Shown: positions 46,509 to 60,200 of the stretch, piece by piece
Layout: each line of letters opens with the position of its first letter
How positions within the stretch are numbered: position 1 is the first letter of the stretch
Source: Mesorhabditis belari
Taxonomy: Eukaryota > Nematoda > Chromadorea > Rhabditida > Rhabditidae
DNA length: 64,000 nucleotides
Direction: 5' to 3'
Assembly: GCA_958450365.1 (NCBI GenBank)
Contig: CAUEEP010000725.1
Coordinates: 62,001 to 126,000, forward strand
Made by a program: the position numbers and the translations under genes
Notes under the pieces: generated by a model
The model's database searches: none
What the model saw: only the letters and a program-made list of their open reading frames with translations
Told to the model about the DNA's origin: nothing

Positions 46509-49500
46509 TCAGTCAAGAAGCGGTCGAGAAAACGAAGGTTGAATTAGGTTCGGCTTGGAATTTTCCCGTAAACCTACAGTTTGAGCGGCTTTCCTTGTAT
46601 TCAGCGTGACAATGCATTGACCGTTTAGAGCCGATTCCCCTGTAGCTGGTGTAAACTCAAGCCTATAACATAGCTGATAAATTGTTTCCTTTGAACAACT
46701 TACAAATTCTTTCCGTTCACCATTCTGATATATACATAGACTCCATCGATTGTTTTCTGATCAAGCGTCTGGATGATGAAATTCTCGGTGAAACCGAATG
46801 GAATCCGCGTGATTCGTATTCGGCAATTCTAAAGGGAAAAAAATTTATTTTCAAATTGCAAATATACCTCTTCAGGATCAGAATTATTGACAACAGCTTT
46901 CTTTGAATTTTCGTAAATCATTGGACCTGTAAGTTTAATCAAAAATTTGTGTTTACAATTCGAAAATAATCTGGATACCAGTTCCAATCAGTTATAGAAA
47001 TTTATAAAGTCAGCCAGTCAATGCTTACAAACCATAGTTTATCCCGAAATCCCTCTTTGAGATCCCAAAATATTCAACAAGTAGTCGAGAATTTCCGCAT
47101 ATCGCTTTGTTGCTCCATTTTGTGATTATCTAAAGGTTTTTCTGGTAATTAAATCAACCCAAAAATCAATTATCAATAAAAAACATAAAATACCTGTCTG
47201 GCAGCGTCTTTCTTTTGAAAATACACAATACAATTGACACCATCTCCTGCACGTTTTGTGATCATCTTGTACCTGAAAAATTCGCTTTTAAGCAGATTAT
47301 CAATTTATCTGCGATAATCTATTTTCTATTCTCCGCTAACCACGGTAAGTTAAAAAAAACTTTCTTTACCCCCACCTTCCGCCTTCTTTCATTATATCTT
47401 TTCCACCATTCAGATAAGTTTCCAAAATCTCCTTCTCAGATGAACCCTTTGGCAAACCACTGATGAATAGAGCACTTTTTGTCATCTGAAACTCTAAAAA
47501 AATTATAATTTTACAAAGTCAACTCATACATTTTCAGGACAAATCGCAAGATTTGTCCAATTTGTTGATGCTTTTGAGGTTGAAGCGCTTGATTGAGGCG
47601 TTTCGCTTTTAGAACCTAAAGTTTATTAAAATGAACCTCTCCATAAATAACTAACTTGTAGGTGCTGACGATCCCGTTTCCGTTTTAAGAATTCCATTCT
47701 GTGCCTTGGGCAACTCCACCGGCTGGATTGGCGCTCTTGCTATCAAGGCTAAAAGTTGCATTTGCCCAAAATACAGGGTGCGTAATCCATAAAAGTTACA
47801 GGCCTCGCCCCAAAAAAAGGTGCGCCCAAAGCGCCCCTCAGCGGACCCTCTTCTCAATCACTTGTCTTAAATAGCGTTGCACTTATAAATTAACCAGAAA
47901 CGTTTTCTAAATCAGTTTTTCGCGAGGAATTCGAATTTCTTACTTTTAAAATTGTATCTTTTATCTAGAATTACCAAAAATGCAGAAAATACAAGTACGG
48001 GAACTCTTGGCGCTCCTGGTATCACGGCTAAAAGTTGCATTTACCCAAAATAATCACCTAGACCCTGGATAATTCCAGGGTTTAGGTGACTATTTTGGGT
48101 CAATGCAACTTTTAGCCGTACGAAAATTTCGTATTAAATGATTACCATAATTTTCCCGAAAATCCCGAAAATCTTTTCCATAATATTCGACGAGCAGCCG
48201 CCTTCCATTTTCCATAATTTGCGCGTTCCATCTCGTGATCATCTAGATTTTGTAAATTCTAATGAAGTTTTATGATAAAATCCACCTTTTTTGCATCGAT
48301 CTCATTTTTCAGCTCAACCACACAATTCTGAGCCACTCCTGTGTCCATCAAAAGGATTTGGAGTCTAAAAACTTTAATTGTAACCTTTTTCAGTTTAAAC
48401 TTTATTTATTAGACCAACTTGTCATTTTGTGTCACCAATTCGACGTCGCTGAAAAGCTCATTCCGAAAATGGTACTCTCGATATTCTCTTGGTAAACCGC
48501 TGATGAAAAGTTTCCTCTTATTTAGCTGAAAAGTGGAATTGAACTTGGAAAAATTGCAAGCTAACACTAATTTTGCAATTTTTTTTGCTTATACAGCTAG
48601 AGAAAACTTTGTATCAACTATTTTTTAAACTCGAATCTGACTTGCGCTGATTTTTAGGCCAACAATTAGCCAGGCTTGGCTTGGCTTGACTGATCCTGAC
48701 ATATTAGCTTTCTATTAGATGAATTGCTATTAGTTCTTTTACTTTTAAAGTACTTTTAAAAGAATTGAGATTTAAAATGAACTTTTTGCATGTCATTTTT
48801 GTTTAGAATTTCCCCAACTTACATCTTTCGTTGGCTTTATATGAAATTCAATCTTATTCAACACTGAAACATCAACTGCAGCATTTGGCGCTTCATCTTT
48901 CACCGTTGAATTCTTGATCATCGGCTCCCAGTTTAAAGCCGATTCCTCGTCCATTTTAACAGGATCTTAAAAATAAGCTTTTGCAGGTTCAATTACGCAA
49001 ACTCACCACAAATCAAATCCTCATTCTCTTCAGTGATCTCTAAAAAGTCCACAGTTGCATCAGCAAGTGATTTCTCTCTCAAATGAAAGTCGCATTTACG
49101 TTTAGCCTAAAATTCGAATGGATTAATCTCAAGTTTAAAAAACAACCTTTCCAGCACTTTTTTTACTATTAAAGTAAGCAATACAGAACCATTTGTCGTC
49201 ATCAGTGACTCGAAGGGAAACGACTGGGCTGTAAAAACTGGTTGATTACATGAGTTCTAAAAGATCTCCTTTATTCAATCACCGTCCGTCACAATGTGCA
49301 ATCCCATTAGACCTCTCGAAAAGCCCATTCACAACATCGTTCACCGTGAAATCTTTCGGTAGTCCAGTGATGCAAAGTTTTGCCTTATCGAACTAAAGTC
49401 TCTTTCTAAACCTGTAGAAATTAAACAAATGAAATTTCAACTAGATTTTGCTATAAGTCTTCTCATACCTTTTTCTCCTTTAGAGGCTTAACAATTTCCT

Positions 49501-52500
49501 CGTTTTCCATTGATAGCACTTCATTTTCAGCGATCTCTTCCTGAAATTTGGGAATAAAAGAGCAAACTTTAAGCCTAAATGTGCTAATTCAATTGAAATA
49601 CCTCATTATTTGTTTCTTCATTGATTAACTGAAGAGGCTGAGCTTCGAAAAGTTGAACAAAATCTAAAGACAGTCCATTATTTTATCGTTTTGCTCAACA
49701 ATTACGTAATAAAGTCTTCGAAAACACTCCGCTTTTGATTCTTTGTCCACAAACCAAACAATTGAAGCTGAAAATTGTGTAAACTTGAATATAGTGTAGT
49801 TTACTGTTCAGATAGTTAGCAGAGATACTGTACCTAGATTGTAATCTAGTTTAACATAATGTCAGCTAAATCGGGATACTGTAACTAGATTGCACTGCAG
49901 GTTACTGTACTTTAATCGAATGTCAGACAAACATACTGTACTAAATTTGTTTAGTGTACTGTAATCAAAGAATTAGAAAGCATAATGTACTTAGAAAATG
50001 ATGTAATGTAAGGTTGTAATTGAGTTTTAAGTAATTTAACTATAATTTACTGTTATTTATAGTAAACTCTAGAAATTAAAAAACCCAAAGTTGACACGAT
50101 CTTTTGGTAAAAAGAGCTTTTAAAAATAGCTATTCTACCCGTTTCTACAAGCGTTTTTAGTCTGATTTTGTAGTTTATAGTGTCCATGTCTAACTCTGTA
50201 GTTTTTTTAGATTACTAGCTTTCTAGATTACTTTTTAAGTCTAGTTTCTGTACAGAGTGTTCAATTTTTATGGAGATTACTAGCTTTCGAACTCATTTTG
50301 TACAAGTTTAATGCTTAAAAAGGAAACACATTTATCAATATGCTCAATTTTTACAACTTTAGGCTACTAAATTCCCTTTTGCGCTGCGTTGCTTGCCTGG
50401 AAACGCCTGTGGAAAGTTGAATAAAATAGGTTTTTTTCGCAAACTCTCGTTAAGCTTTCTTGAAAGAATCAAAAATGAAATGTAATTCTAACATTTTTAA
50501 TGTATCGTAGATTCGAAAACTGTTAAATAGTGGAGTTTCTCATCGTTGGACAAGAACAACTGGAATCTGACTCCAAAACTTGGTGATCGACTTCCAATGA
50601 ATCGATTTTGGAATATAAAATTTAGTAAACTGTAAAAAGAATCCAGAAAATCGAGTTTTTTCCAACTTCTATGACGATTTCTTGACAATTTCTTTTCATA
50701 AACCAATTTTGAAAGTGCTAAAGGAGCTGTGAGCTCAAAAGTTCCCATAAATAATTCCCTAAAAACCTTACCATTCATCTTTGTCCCAACACGATTCACA
50801 CATTGAATGCCCGCATGGAATAAGTGTAACTGGATATTGATCTGATGAGACTAAAGAAGAGGTTTCATTGTAAATTTGGAAAACTCACATTGTTTCAGAC
50901 AAACACTGCATAATAAGATTTTATCGATCGTCGAGCTGAAACAAATTGATTTTAAATTTAGAATTTTGCATACTTTTCAGGAAAATGATTCGTTTCATCA
51001 TTAAAATCATTGACTATTTCGAGATTTTCTTCGGTTTGCGTTCCGTGATCGATTTGTGGTGAAGATTTGTGTACTGGCTTTGGTGTTGCTTCATTTCTAG
51101 AGGATGGTTCTGAACTCCATAAGGAGATCACCTAAAATAGATTATTTGAGGTGTACTTTGTGCTTTAAAAACACTCAATTCTTGACTTCTAGCAAAGTTA
51201 GATGGTGTGTGTTTTCAAGAGCATAAAGTACCACAAGACTTACATGCTTTTTCTGTTCTTCAGACGGATTTGGAAATGGAGATGTGTAGACTACACGAGT
51301 TTTGGTGGAGAACCTAAAAATAGAAAAATTAAAAGCAAAATGGCAGAGGTACAATAACAGTCGGCTTTAAACGAAAAAGTTAGTGTCAAATATTAGGTAC
51401 TCCGGAAAATAACTGCGTTTTGAGCAAAGTATAATGAATGACGCCCTTTTTTATACCACCAAACAGAGAGCATCACTTCTTTTGGATGAAGATCGGGCTT
51501 CGGAAATGAATGAGATTCTCCTTTGTCTACCCACTCCGAATTTCGTTTTCGATTGTCATGTAGCATCCACTTTTCATCGCACATGATCAGTCGGTCCAAA
51601 AAAAGCTATTGTTCCAAGATTTGAACAAAGAAGCAGCAAGAAAGCGTGTAAACTTCTGATGGTCGTCCAACTCATGAGGTATCCACTTCTCCAGTTTTTT
51701 AAACCTTTCCAATATCTGTCAAGTTGCCACTTATGATCGAAGTCCCTATATTGAAGTGTTTTGCTAGTTCTGGCTCAAGTCCGCGGATTGGCTTCAACAA
51801 CTTGTCTTAATCATCATCAATAAGTCTTTGGCGGTCGCGACCCTTCTTGTCATCAAGATCCTCGTCTCTTTCTCGGAATCGTTTGAACCAAACTTGAGCG
51901 GACCTAACAGAAGTAGCCTTATGACTAAATGAACAATTGGTGTTTTCCGCCGCAACTCTTGCGCTATAACCAAGCTAGAACTCATACAAAAAATCGTCCA
52001 AATTTGTCATTTGTCTATTCTCCTTAAGTCGAGCTCCTAAAATTAACCATTGCTTAGATAAACAAAAATTTTACGGCCTTGTGAAAAAAAGCTATCAACA
52101 ATTTTTTGTTAAAAAATTCGAAAGGAATTCGTATTGAAAAAAACCCAGAAACAAGGCCGGAAATAATTGATATCAAAAAACGCAGTTATTTTAGTATCTA
52201 ATAGAATTTCAGCATTTAAAATTTACCATAAAACCAATTGACTCACCATAATGAGAGAACTTTTTGGGTGTTGAGGAGAAAAAGTGGGATCTCGTAGATG
52301 AGCCTGACCAGGCTACAGCCGTCGATTCGCCAGTAATCCCCATTTCTTCGCTGAATTTATCCTTTATAAGCTTATTTTTAGAATATTTACCACATGAAGC
52401 TGAAAATTGAGTGTCAGTATTGCCTCAGGAATGTCCAGAGAAGCTGAAAAATGGCTGAATTTTGGGTTTCTTGACTAAATTTCTGGATTGACTTTTAGTT

Positions 52501-53435
52501 TTACCAGTTTTTTCTGAATTTTAAATACTTTCATTCTTTCAATCTACAATATAATACTTTCAATCTTTTTCCTTACCATAAACAGACTTGGGAATTCCTC
52601 GAGAAAGCAACTCTTTTTGTAATAAATCTGGCAAATATTGAAAATAAATGAAATCAAGACGTTTCTCGAGCTTTTCCAAGCTAAAATTTGTTTTTTTTTA
52701 GTTTTCTTAGGACTTATCAGGATCATAAGGATCAATTTTTGATTATCAACCTCTAAAACTCACGCCTCAATTCGATCTTTCCATTCTAGATCGTTTCCCT
52801 TTCTGATCACTTCCCTTTGCAAAACGTGCTGATACATTTGATACAATAAATCCTCATGTTTTTGATAGAATTGAAATTCTTTGCGATAGTAATCAACAAT
52901 GCGCTTGAATTTGACGTTAACTGTCTGAAAAATTGATTTTCTTTATAAAATTTTTTGTTTATACCTTTATTCTATTCGAATAGATCGACAATTCGATGTC
53001 CTGATTGCTCTAAAGATAAATATTTGAATGTTGGAGTTGAAAGTGAATAAGTGAATAGTTTTTACGTGTAAATGAAAGAATTCTTCAAGCTACAGTAATC
53101 TTTTACCGTCTTTTACAGTGTTCTTTGAAACTTTTAATATGAATAAATCAATCCAAAGTACAAATCACTTATCTTGTTGTGAGTGTTGTGTGTTTCGCTG
53201 GGTTGAACAGACTGGAATTGGTCGTGGGAGTTGAAAATCTGATTGGAAAACTATTATTTGAAAAGCTTTGGCTCTTTTTTCAGTAAAATAAGAAATTTCA
53301 AAGTTACTTGATTGTTTTGCGCTTTTCTAGGTACGGTTGACGCAATTGATCCTACAGGTATTCCCTTTAAATTTTAACTTTTATTACTATTATTTTCCAA
53401 AATTTCTTTACCTCTTTTGACTCCCTGGAACCCAT
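46509..53435 (-). pseudogene. B3: coiled-coil/RING/four-RRM protein, copy with one frameshift
   Basis: Exons (high to low): 53435-53412, 53364-53308, 53009-52965, 52924-52764, 52680-52577, 52443-52247, 51313-51244, 51131-50974, 50935-50889, 50850-50772, 49767-49706, 49663-49602, 49540-49469, 49392-49283, 49228-49147, 49106-49007, 48965-48823, 48525-48419, 48364-48286, 48242-48146, 47735-47656, 47615-47530, 47485-47376, 47272-47194, 47129-~47032, 46926-46868, 46828-46704, 46662-46509, about 2.6 kb of exon. Start MGSRESKE fits N-myristoylation. The RING is complete (CSVC, CGHSMCESC, ECFNCLVC) and all four RRM-like modules are present. Exon 52443-52247 lacks one A relative to B2 (run at ~52,377), which leads to a stop soon after NILKIS unless splicing differs. 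The phase problem at exon 51313-51244 is shared with B2. A downstream start could still give the RING-RRM part. Confidence 0.65.
51393..52010 (-). mobile_element. Mariner remnant in B3
   Basis: Same insertion as in B2. The catalytic start is better kept (IMCDEKWMLHDNRKRNSEWV, PDLHPKEVMLSVWW), while the helix-turn-helix half is frameshifted. The C-terminal third is absent. Confidence 0.85.
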
Positions 53436-53609
53436 TTTGCTTAGATTTAAAAATGCAAAAATAAAAGCTGAAATGTAATCGTAAATAACTTGAAAACAAG
53501 AAAAAGAAAGAGTTTTTGAAACCACGAAAAAGAACAAAAATCTGATAAGAAAATGAGTCATATGAAGGGAACAAAAATGAAACGGAAATTGACAAAAGAA
53601 ATGACCGAC

Positions 53610-54250
53610 TTATAGTCGAACTTCGATATAACAAAACAACAAACAACTTTGAACAAACAAACAAACAAATTCTAAAACGTGCCTAAAATTTCTGCGTGGC
53701 TGCCCTAGCCAAATGCAAACAATGGCTGTCCAAGGCAGCTACGCAGAAAATTTAAGGCACATTTTAGGTTCCGCCATACAACACCGCCACCATGCGATTT
53801 AGTGGAAGAAGCTCTATCACATCTAATAATATGGTAAGAGTCACTAGGGTCAAGAATAGAGGAAACTAGAGAGTCGTCTAGCTCTCGGTAATAGCAAGAA
53901 ACGAATAAGATTTTGTACGAGTCATGGTCTGGAAAGTAGCTAAGCGATTTTTGCTATTAGAAACTATGCTATGGGCATTGGCAAGAAAAACACTAGGGGA
54001 AATATGAAGGGAACAAAAATCAAACGGAAATTGACAAAAGAAATGATCGACTTACAGTCGAACTTCGATATAACAAAACAACAAACGAACTTTAAACCAA
54101 AAAAACTTTGGCATTCTAAAACCTGCATAAAATTTCTGCGTAGCTGCCCTAGCCAAATGCAAACAATGGCCGCAGAAAATTTGAGGCACATTTTAGATTC
54201 TTTATTGTTTTCGGTCCCAAGCGATTCGTGATATCGAAGTTCGACTATAC
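53610..54250. repeat. Pogo-like MITE region, partly duplicated
   Basis: Two left ends (AGTCGAACTTCGATATAAC at ~53,614 and ~54,057) but one right end (~54,240). About 230 unique bases (from TTCCGCCATACAACACCGCC) lie between. Copy I has a single 222-bp element. Confidence 0.65.
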
Positions 54251-55385
54251 TTTTATTCAATCTATCCACTTTTTGTTTGATTTTGTAAGGGTTCAAAAAG
54301 AATATCGAAAGATATAAAAAGTGAATAGATTGGCTAAAAAATAGAGACAAGATTATGGTAAAAAAGGGACACGGTTTTAAAAAAACGCAAAAGTTAAGGC
54401 AAGAGTTAGTTGATGCGATTTCGAAAACATTTTATTGGAGAGGAAGATGCTCTAGTGATGCTAATGCTAATGCTACTAAATTACGGTATTTCACATGATA
54501 AGTTACTGTACTCTGATTATCGGCATTAAGGTAGTTTTCCGAAAATTGATATTTTTTAGAAAAGATGTTAAGAAAATGTTGAAAATGTTGAAAACATAAG
54601 CAAATGAAAATGTTAAAAACAAGCAAAGATTCAATGTGAAAGAGAACGCTGTATTTTGTGCTAAAATGATTCAAATGGAGTTTAAACTGTAGAAAATTCG
54701 TGAGCAGTTTTTAAAATCGAAGTTTTTCTTGCCCTCAAAGTTTTAATCAATTGAAAAAACGTGAACATTTGTCAGCGAAGGCAGAAAAACCATTGGAAAC
54801 AAAGAAGAAAAAAAGTTGGAAGAAAAATATGGGGAATCTTTGAGAGAGCGCAGACATTCCAAAGATGGACTCGAATGTTCAAAAGGAAGAAAAAAATGAT
54901 TTCATATCGTAAGTGAAAAAGGACAACAACTAGGAAAATATCGCATAATTTTAGTACAATGTTTGGTTTGTTAATTCTTTTAAAACTACAGTATTTAGTT
55001 GTTTTCAGGAACTGCTGCGAAAGCGGCGAGGCGCGCTTTCTAAAGAGTGGATGCGCTACCGTACCCCACACAAAATTCCCCTTTTGCCATTCTTTTCATT
55101 TTCTTTCGTGTTCACTTGTCCGGCTTTTATTGTCAAGTTATTTTACATTTATTTTATTTTATTTTATTTTATTTTATTTTAGAATCCCGGTAAATTTTTT
55201 TCCCTTTTCGTAAAACCTTTTTGTAGCATGTTTTTACTTATTTTTTTTCTTCAAAGCCACTTTTTCTGGGATAGTTTTATGCGTAGATTCCGAAAAACAC
55301 AACGAGAGTTTGGGAAAATGCGTTTTAAGCCATGTTTCGGGGTTTTAAAGTGTGCGCTTTTATAGTGTACTTCACTAGATGGAGC

Positions 55386-57247
55386 CAACTTTATTAGTAC
55401 CAATCATTTTAGAAAAGGGTTTTTAAAGCTAAAGGTATTAGGTAAGGCAGTTAGTTACTAACTTTGTTTCTATTTTTATACAATCTAATTTTTGTTTCTT
55501 GATATCCTTTATGATCCTCACAGCATTAGACAAAAAGTAGATAGATTGGATAAAAGTGAGACGATATTACGATAGTTTTGAGCCATGGACAGACGCCTTG
55601 GCCTGGTTCGGGTCGGGGAAATCGGTTTTGGAACATCCTAAGACCGGTGTGGTCCATGGACCGGCGTTGAAAATCCGTCTGAAAGTGAAATACAATTTTA
55701 ATTTTGTTTTATTTTCCACATACTTTAAATTTTCAGTGAGACTTGGTTGTTCTAGTTTTTGCTTGCTTTAGAGTAATTTCCAATGCCTGAGCACCTTTCC
55801 AAGTGCCTTCCCATAGCCAATAGTAAGGATATCCCTTTCATTTTCCGTTTTCCCACTTTTTCAATTTCTCTTTAATTCCACCCAGGCTAATTTGTGCCAT
55901 TGGATGCATTTCTCTTTTCCACGAGCTACATCTCGTTCCAATCCACACCTTGCGCAGTGACGAAAATGCGGAAAGGGTCTATAAGCACCCCTCCCCTTTC
56001 CCTTGATGATTCACTTGCGTAAGGAAAAGATTAGGTTGAACTTGACACCTTTTTAAATTTCAAGTCTGAAAAATTGTATGATGCATAAAATTAAGCAAAC
56101 TTATAGCATAAATAAAGCTAACGTTAAATGCAAATTTTCCGAGCTTTTTTGTTCTTTTTGAACTAATTTTCGCTTGGTAAAGCGAATTCTTCTGTTGTAG
56201 TGCAAATTTTAGTGCATTTATAAGAAAAGCAAGCGCCATTTGGTAAAAAATTCTTAATAGGTATCTAAACAAAAAGAAAAATCCTCTGTGACATTTCTCC
56301 TGCAATATTTCACCACCACTCTTCCTTCAGTGATGCCATTCTTTGCGCTCTTTTTGAAAAATGACGAGATTTCTTCAAGAATTGGCTTATTTTTCTTAAG
56401 ATATTTTCTTATTTTTAAGCCCCTTCATTGCTCGATTAGTTCGTTTAAAGATCTTAAAAACATCTAAAAGGTTTGAACTTTTACAAAGCCAAATTGGGGC
56501 TAGAGTAGTTGGGGCAGTCTGGAACATGAACCAAAATCGATATTTTTCCACGAAAACTTGCACAGAGTGTTTTTTAACTATGCTGAATTGATTAGTAATA
56601 CTTTTATAACTTTTTTATTGATTGTATCTTTTATTTGACTTTGTGAATACGTAACGCATACATTTTCCTAGGCTTTGGCTCCGGATCTCTCGCGCCGAAT
56701 GCGCCCTTGTGAGCTTGCAGCACCGACCCCGAACGCAGCATCCCTGCTGCCTAAGCCTTAAAGCTGCAGCGCTGGTGCGTTAGGGACAGGTGCTGCAAGC
56801 TCAGACGGGTGCGTTCGGCGCGACAGAGGTGCGGAGCCAAATTCTAGGAAAATATAGGTGAAATCAATCAGTAAATACGATTCAGCATACCCTAATACCT
56901 CAAATAGTAGCCCCCCCCCCCCCGTATAATCGCGTGGTCGCAAAAATTTTTACTAAATCACTTTTTTCGAAGCCCCCATAATTTCTAAAAATACATGTTT
57001 GGTACCAAAAAATAGCCCTGAATCATGAAGCACTGGTAATTCTTTCTTTTGGCGTTTTCGATGCTGATTAGCTTCCTCGCCTTATCAGTTTTTCGGCTAA
57101 AAACGGACGACGATAGTTTTTACACAATTTCCCCTTTCCTTTAGTTGGCACAAAATTGGCTCACTTTTCCGATAGTTTCTCACTCGTTTTTGCAAGTTTG
57201 CATTGTTTTTACGGTTATTTTTAATATTCCAATGTTTTTCTTTTAGA
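55386..57247. other. Spacer between the duplication and the PARP gene
   Basis: A 71-codon frame at 55,556-55,771 (WTDALAWFGSGKSVLEHPKT) has no recognised relative. A GC-rich foldback is listed separately. A run of about 14 C is at 56,909-56,922. Otherwise I see nothing convincing. Confidence 0.5.
56663..56854. mobile_element. GC-rich foldback element
   Basis: About 190 bp, far richer in GC than its surroundings, with inverted ends TTTTCCTAG...TTTGGCTCCG and matching inner words GCGCCGAATGCGCCC / GGGTGCGTTCGGCGC and GAGCTTGCAGCACC / GGTGCTGCAAGCTC. Confidence 0.8.
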
Positions 57248-60200
57248 ATGAGCTTTTCGGGAAGTGAAGACGATTATCAAAACGATGACGAGACGAGCTC
57301 CGAAGAAGAAAGAGATAATTTGTCCGACGATGATCTCGGTGCTATCAAAAGGCCACGAAGAACTGAGGTAAATGCTTGGAATTTGAGTTTTATAGCAGTT
57401 TCTTATTGTAGGCAAAACGTTCAACTATTTTTTTGTTTAAAAATTCTGTTGGTTTGTAAAAATTGGATAAAATTGAATTTTTAAGATTCCAAGATTGTTT
57501 TTAATAGCAAAAGAACTTTATTTAGTCTGTTAAAGAGTCAATCATGCTTTAAGGCGCTAACTAAATTCTAAGAGAATGTTGTTTTTAGGTGAGTGAACAC
57601 TTGATAATGGAGCTCGAGATGGCCAATCAGTTGCTCGTTCCATATAAAGGTAGTGATGTTTTACAGTAAAACCTTGCAAATAAATAGATTGAGCAACATC
57701 GTCGAAATAACAAAAAATCAGTGATTTGGTGGTTGGGAGGGGTCACTTTTGACTTGGCGTCGAATCTGGTGTTTTGAGCGGTTCGTGTCGATATTTTTTT
57801 TATTCCGGGATAATTATATATGATAAAGCGATTGGTGCTAAATTAAGCACATATTAAATACTTTAAAATTAGCACCAATTGCTTCAGCATGTATAATTAA
57901 CCCGGGAATAGAAGAAAAGTATCGACACGAATCTCTCAAAACACTAGATTCAACTAAGCAAACCAAAAGTGGCCCCTCTCAACCATCAAAGTACCAAAAG
58001 ATCTCTTCTTTAACTTTCTTTTAGAATCGAAGGTCCTCGAGCTTAATGATTATCACTTAGTGATCACATTGCCAATTGACTTTATCAATGTAAGTTTGCT
58101 TCTTGGTTGGCTTGCTAAAGGGGTAATTACATATGCTGAAGCGATTAGTGCTAATTTAAGCGCATATCAAACACTTCTTGTTAAACTTTTTGTTTAGAAA
58201 CGATTTCGCGAATGGTGGGGACTATCGGATCCGTGTTTGCGAATTTGTTTGGCCTTCAATCTTGCGAAATACCGTCTCGGCGATGTGCCTGAGGCAACCG
58301 CATCACTGCCATACACGAAAAGGAACCTTGCAATGGGAGCTATTGAAACGGTTTGTTTTGCTGGATTTGATGTGGTAGTTTGCTCATTTTCAGTTCATCA
58401 AGGACGACTTGACGAAATATTGGAGTGTGAGAAGCGAAGATGAACAAATCGGTGATGACAGCTTTTTCGCGGCATTCATCGATCGGCTAGCTACACGAAT
58501 GAAAGAATTGGGAAAGTGAGTGATGCTTTTGGATTTGGATTTTTACCCCTGAAACACTGAAGTTAAATCCATCCAACAATCAGCAGCTAGATTCAGTAAT
58601 AGATTTGGTTTCAACTACTGTTGTGTAGCAAATTGCTATGAAATGATAGATTTAAGCATTTTAAAAGATGAGTTCCATACTAGCAAATTGGATTAAACTA
58701 TAAATAACTTTTAACTTTTCTTTAGCTATTGCGTGCAATGCGGGATTCAACATTTGGGCGCTCATCCGCTGCTTTCTGTTTGCGATCACCCGCTTTGCTA
58801 CTTTCAGAGAGATCGTTTAAGTACGTTTTTGAATCTAATGCTTTGTGAACTTTACATAATCTACTTCTTTAGGACAGACTTTCGAGTACTCCATGGGACC
58901 CCGTCTATGGGCCGATTCGGCACAATTGCTCAACTTTTTGTTCTTCCATGCGAATGATTACCGACGATCACTAATTTGCAAGCCCGATCCGTTAGATGAT
59001 GTGGATCTCAAAGAAAAATTTTTGTAGTTTATCCAAATTCTAACGTGAATTTCATAAATTTAGTGATCAAAAAGGAATCGCAACTGCTCTCAGGGGATAT
59101 TGTACACGCTGTGTCTTCTCGACGTGGGAGAACTACGAGAAATTTCGTGACGATCCACTCACAAAGAAGAAAGCTGATCTTCTTTATTGGTAAGTTTTAG
59201 TGATACTAGACCACTTTTTTAACCGTTACATTTTCAGGTTATCCGATCGTTTCCCAGTAATTTGCAGATTGCCTCCTCGTTTCCGAGTCAACGCGATGAG
59301 CACAACCCATCAATATGTTTTGCCACCGGTTCCGTCGGAGAAAGAATCACGCTTTCAGGTAAGCGATCAGTGGAAATAGGGTGACTACATGCATGTCAAA
59401 TCCCAAATCGGTGACCTTATAATACTCTTATTTAGGCTAGACTCGCGGCGGTTAATGGCAACAAATTCTACGCATTCCAGTGGGTTTTGTAAAAACATTT
59501 CCAATACTTTATTTTCTTTAGCGGATCGCCCGTCGAGAACTGGTACAAGATTTTGTGTGAGGGTTTGATCGTTTGCTCGGGGACAAATTTGCAATTGGTT
59601 GGAGCTGGACCTGGAAGAGGAATTTATCTCGGAAAAGAACCACAAACATCGGAGGGTTACGCTCGAGGACACTCAACAGTTGGAAAATTTGATTGAATTT
59701 TTTCGAAATGTGATCCTAGTGCTCGCCACGATACTATTCAACGAACGATTCGGCGGTCGAGTGCCGAAATACTGAACATTATTCTAGGAACAAACATATG
59801 CGACAAGGAACATATTGTTTGGCGCTCGTTGAAGGTTTGTTCTTGCTTAGTTGGCTTTAAACATCCATAAGCTTAGGCCGATAAATTCTTGCTAACATCT
59901 GTATTTAGTTGCCAATGATCGAAGCAAGTATCAAGACCACCGATGGTGTTACGTAGTACAAGATCCGGATATTCTTCAAATTCGTGTGCTTTTCATGTAA
60001 GTTATTCTTAATTTAAATAATTTGTATCGTTTTTCTAGCTATGTTTCTGGGTCGGCAATCTCAAAACTTCCGACCAACAATTTCTCGGCCAACCATCCGG
60101 ATATGTTGAAAGTTCAAGAGGTTTGTTGAGAAGGATTTTTAAGATGCTAAGCAAAAGGAACTAACCTTCAGAGAAAAAAAATTGAATCTGCTCAAAATTC

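Larger units (their letters stand above)
38255..55385. repeat. Segmental duplication, copy II (A4-C4-B3)
   Basis: Counterpart of 18,010-34,743 in direct orientation. It has two insertions absent from copy I: 43,545-44,475 (after gene C) and about 415 bases in 53,760-54,180 (upstream of gene B), where the pogo-like MITE is partly repeated. Confidence 0.9.

Noticed and set aside
53964..54350. 128-codon minus-strand frame
   Set aside because: Lies in the duplicated MITE region and has no counterpart in copy I.
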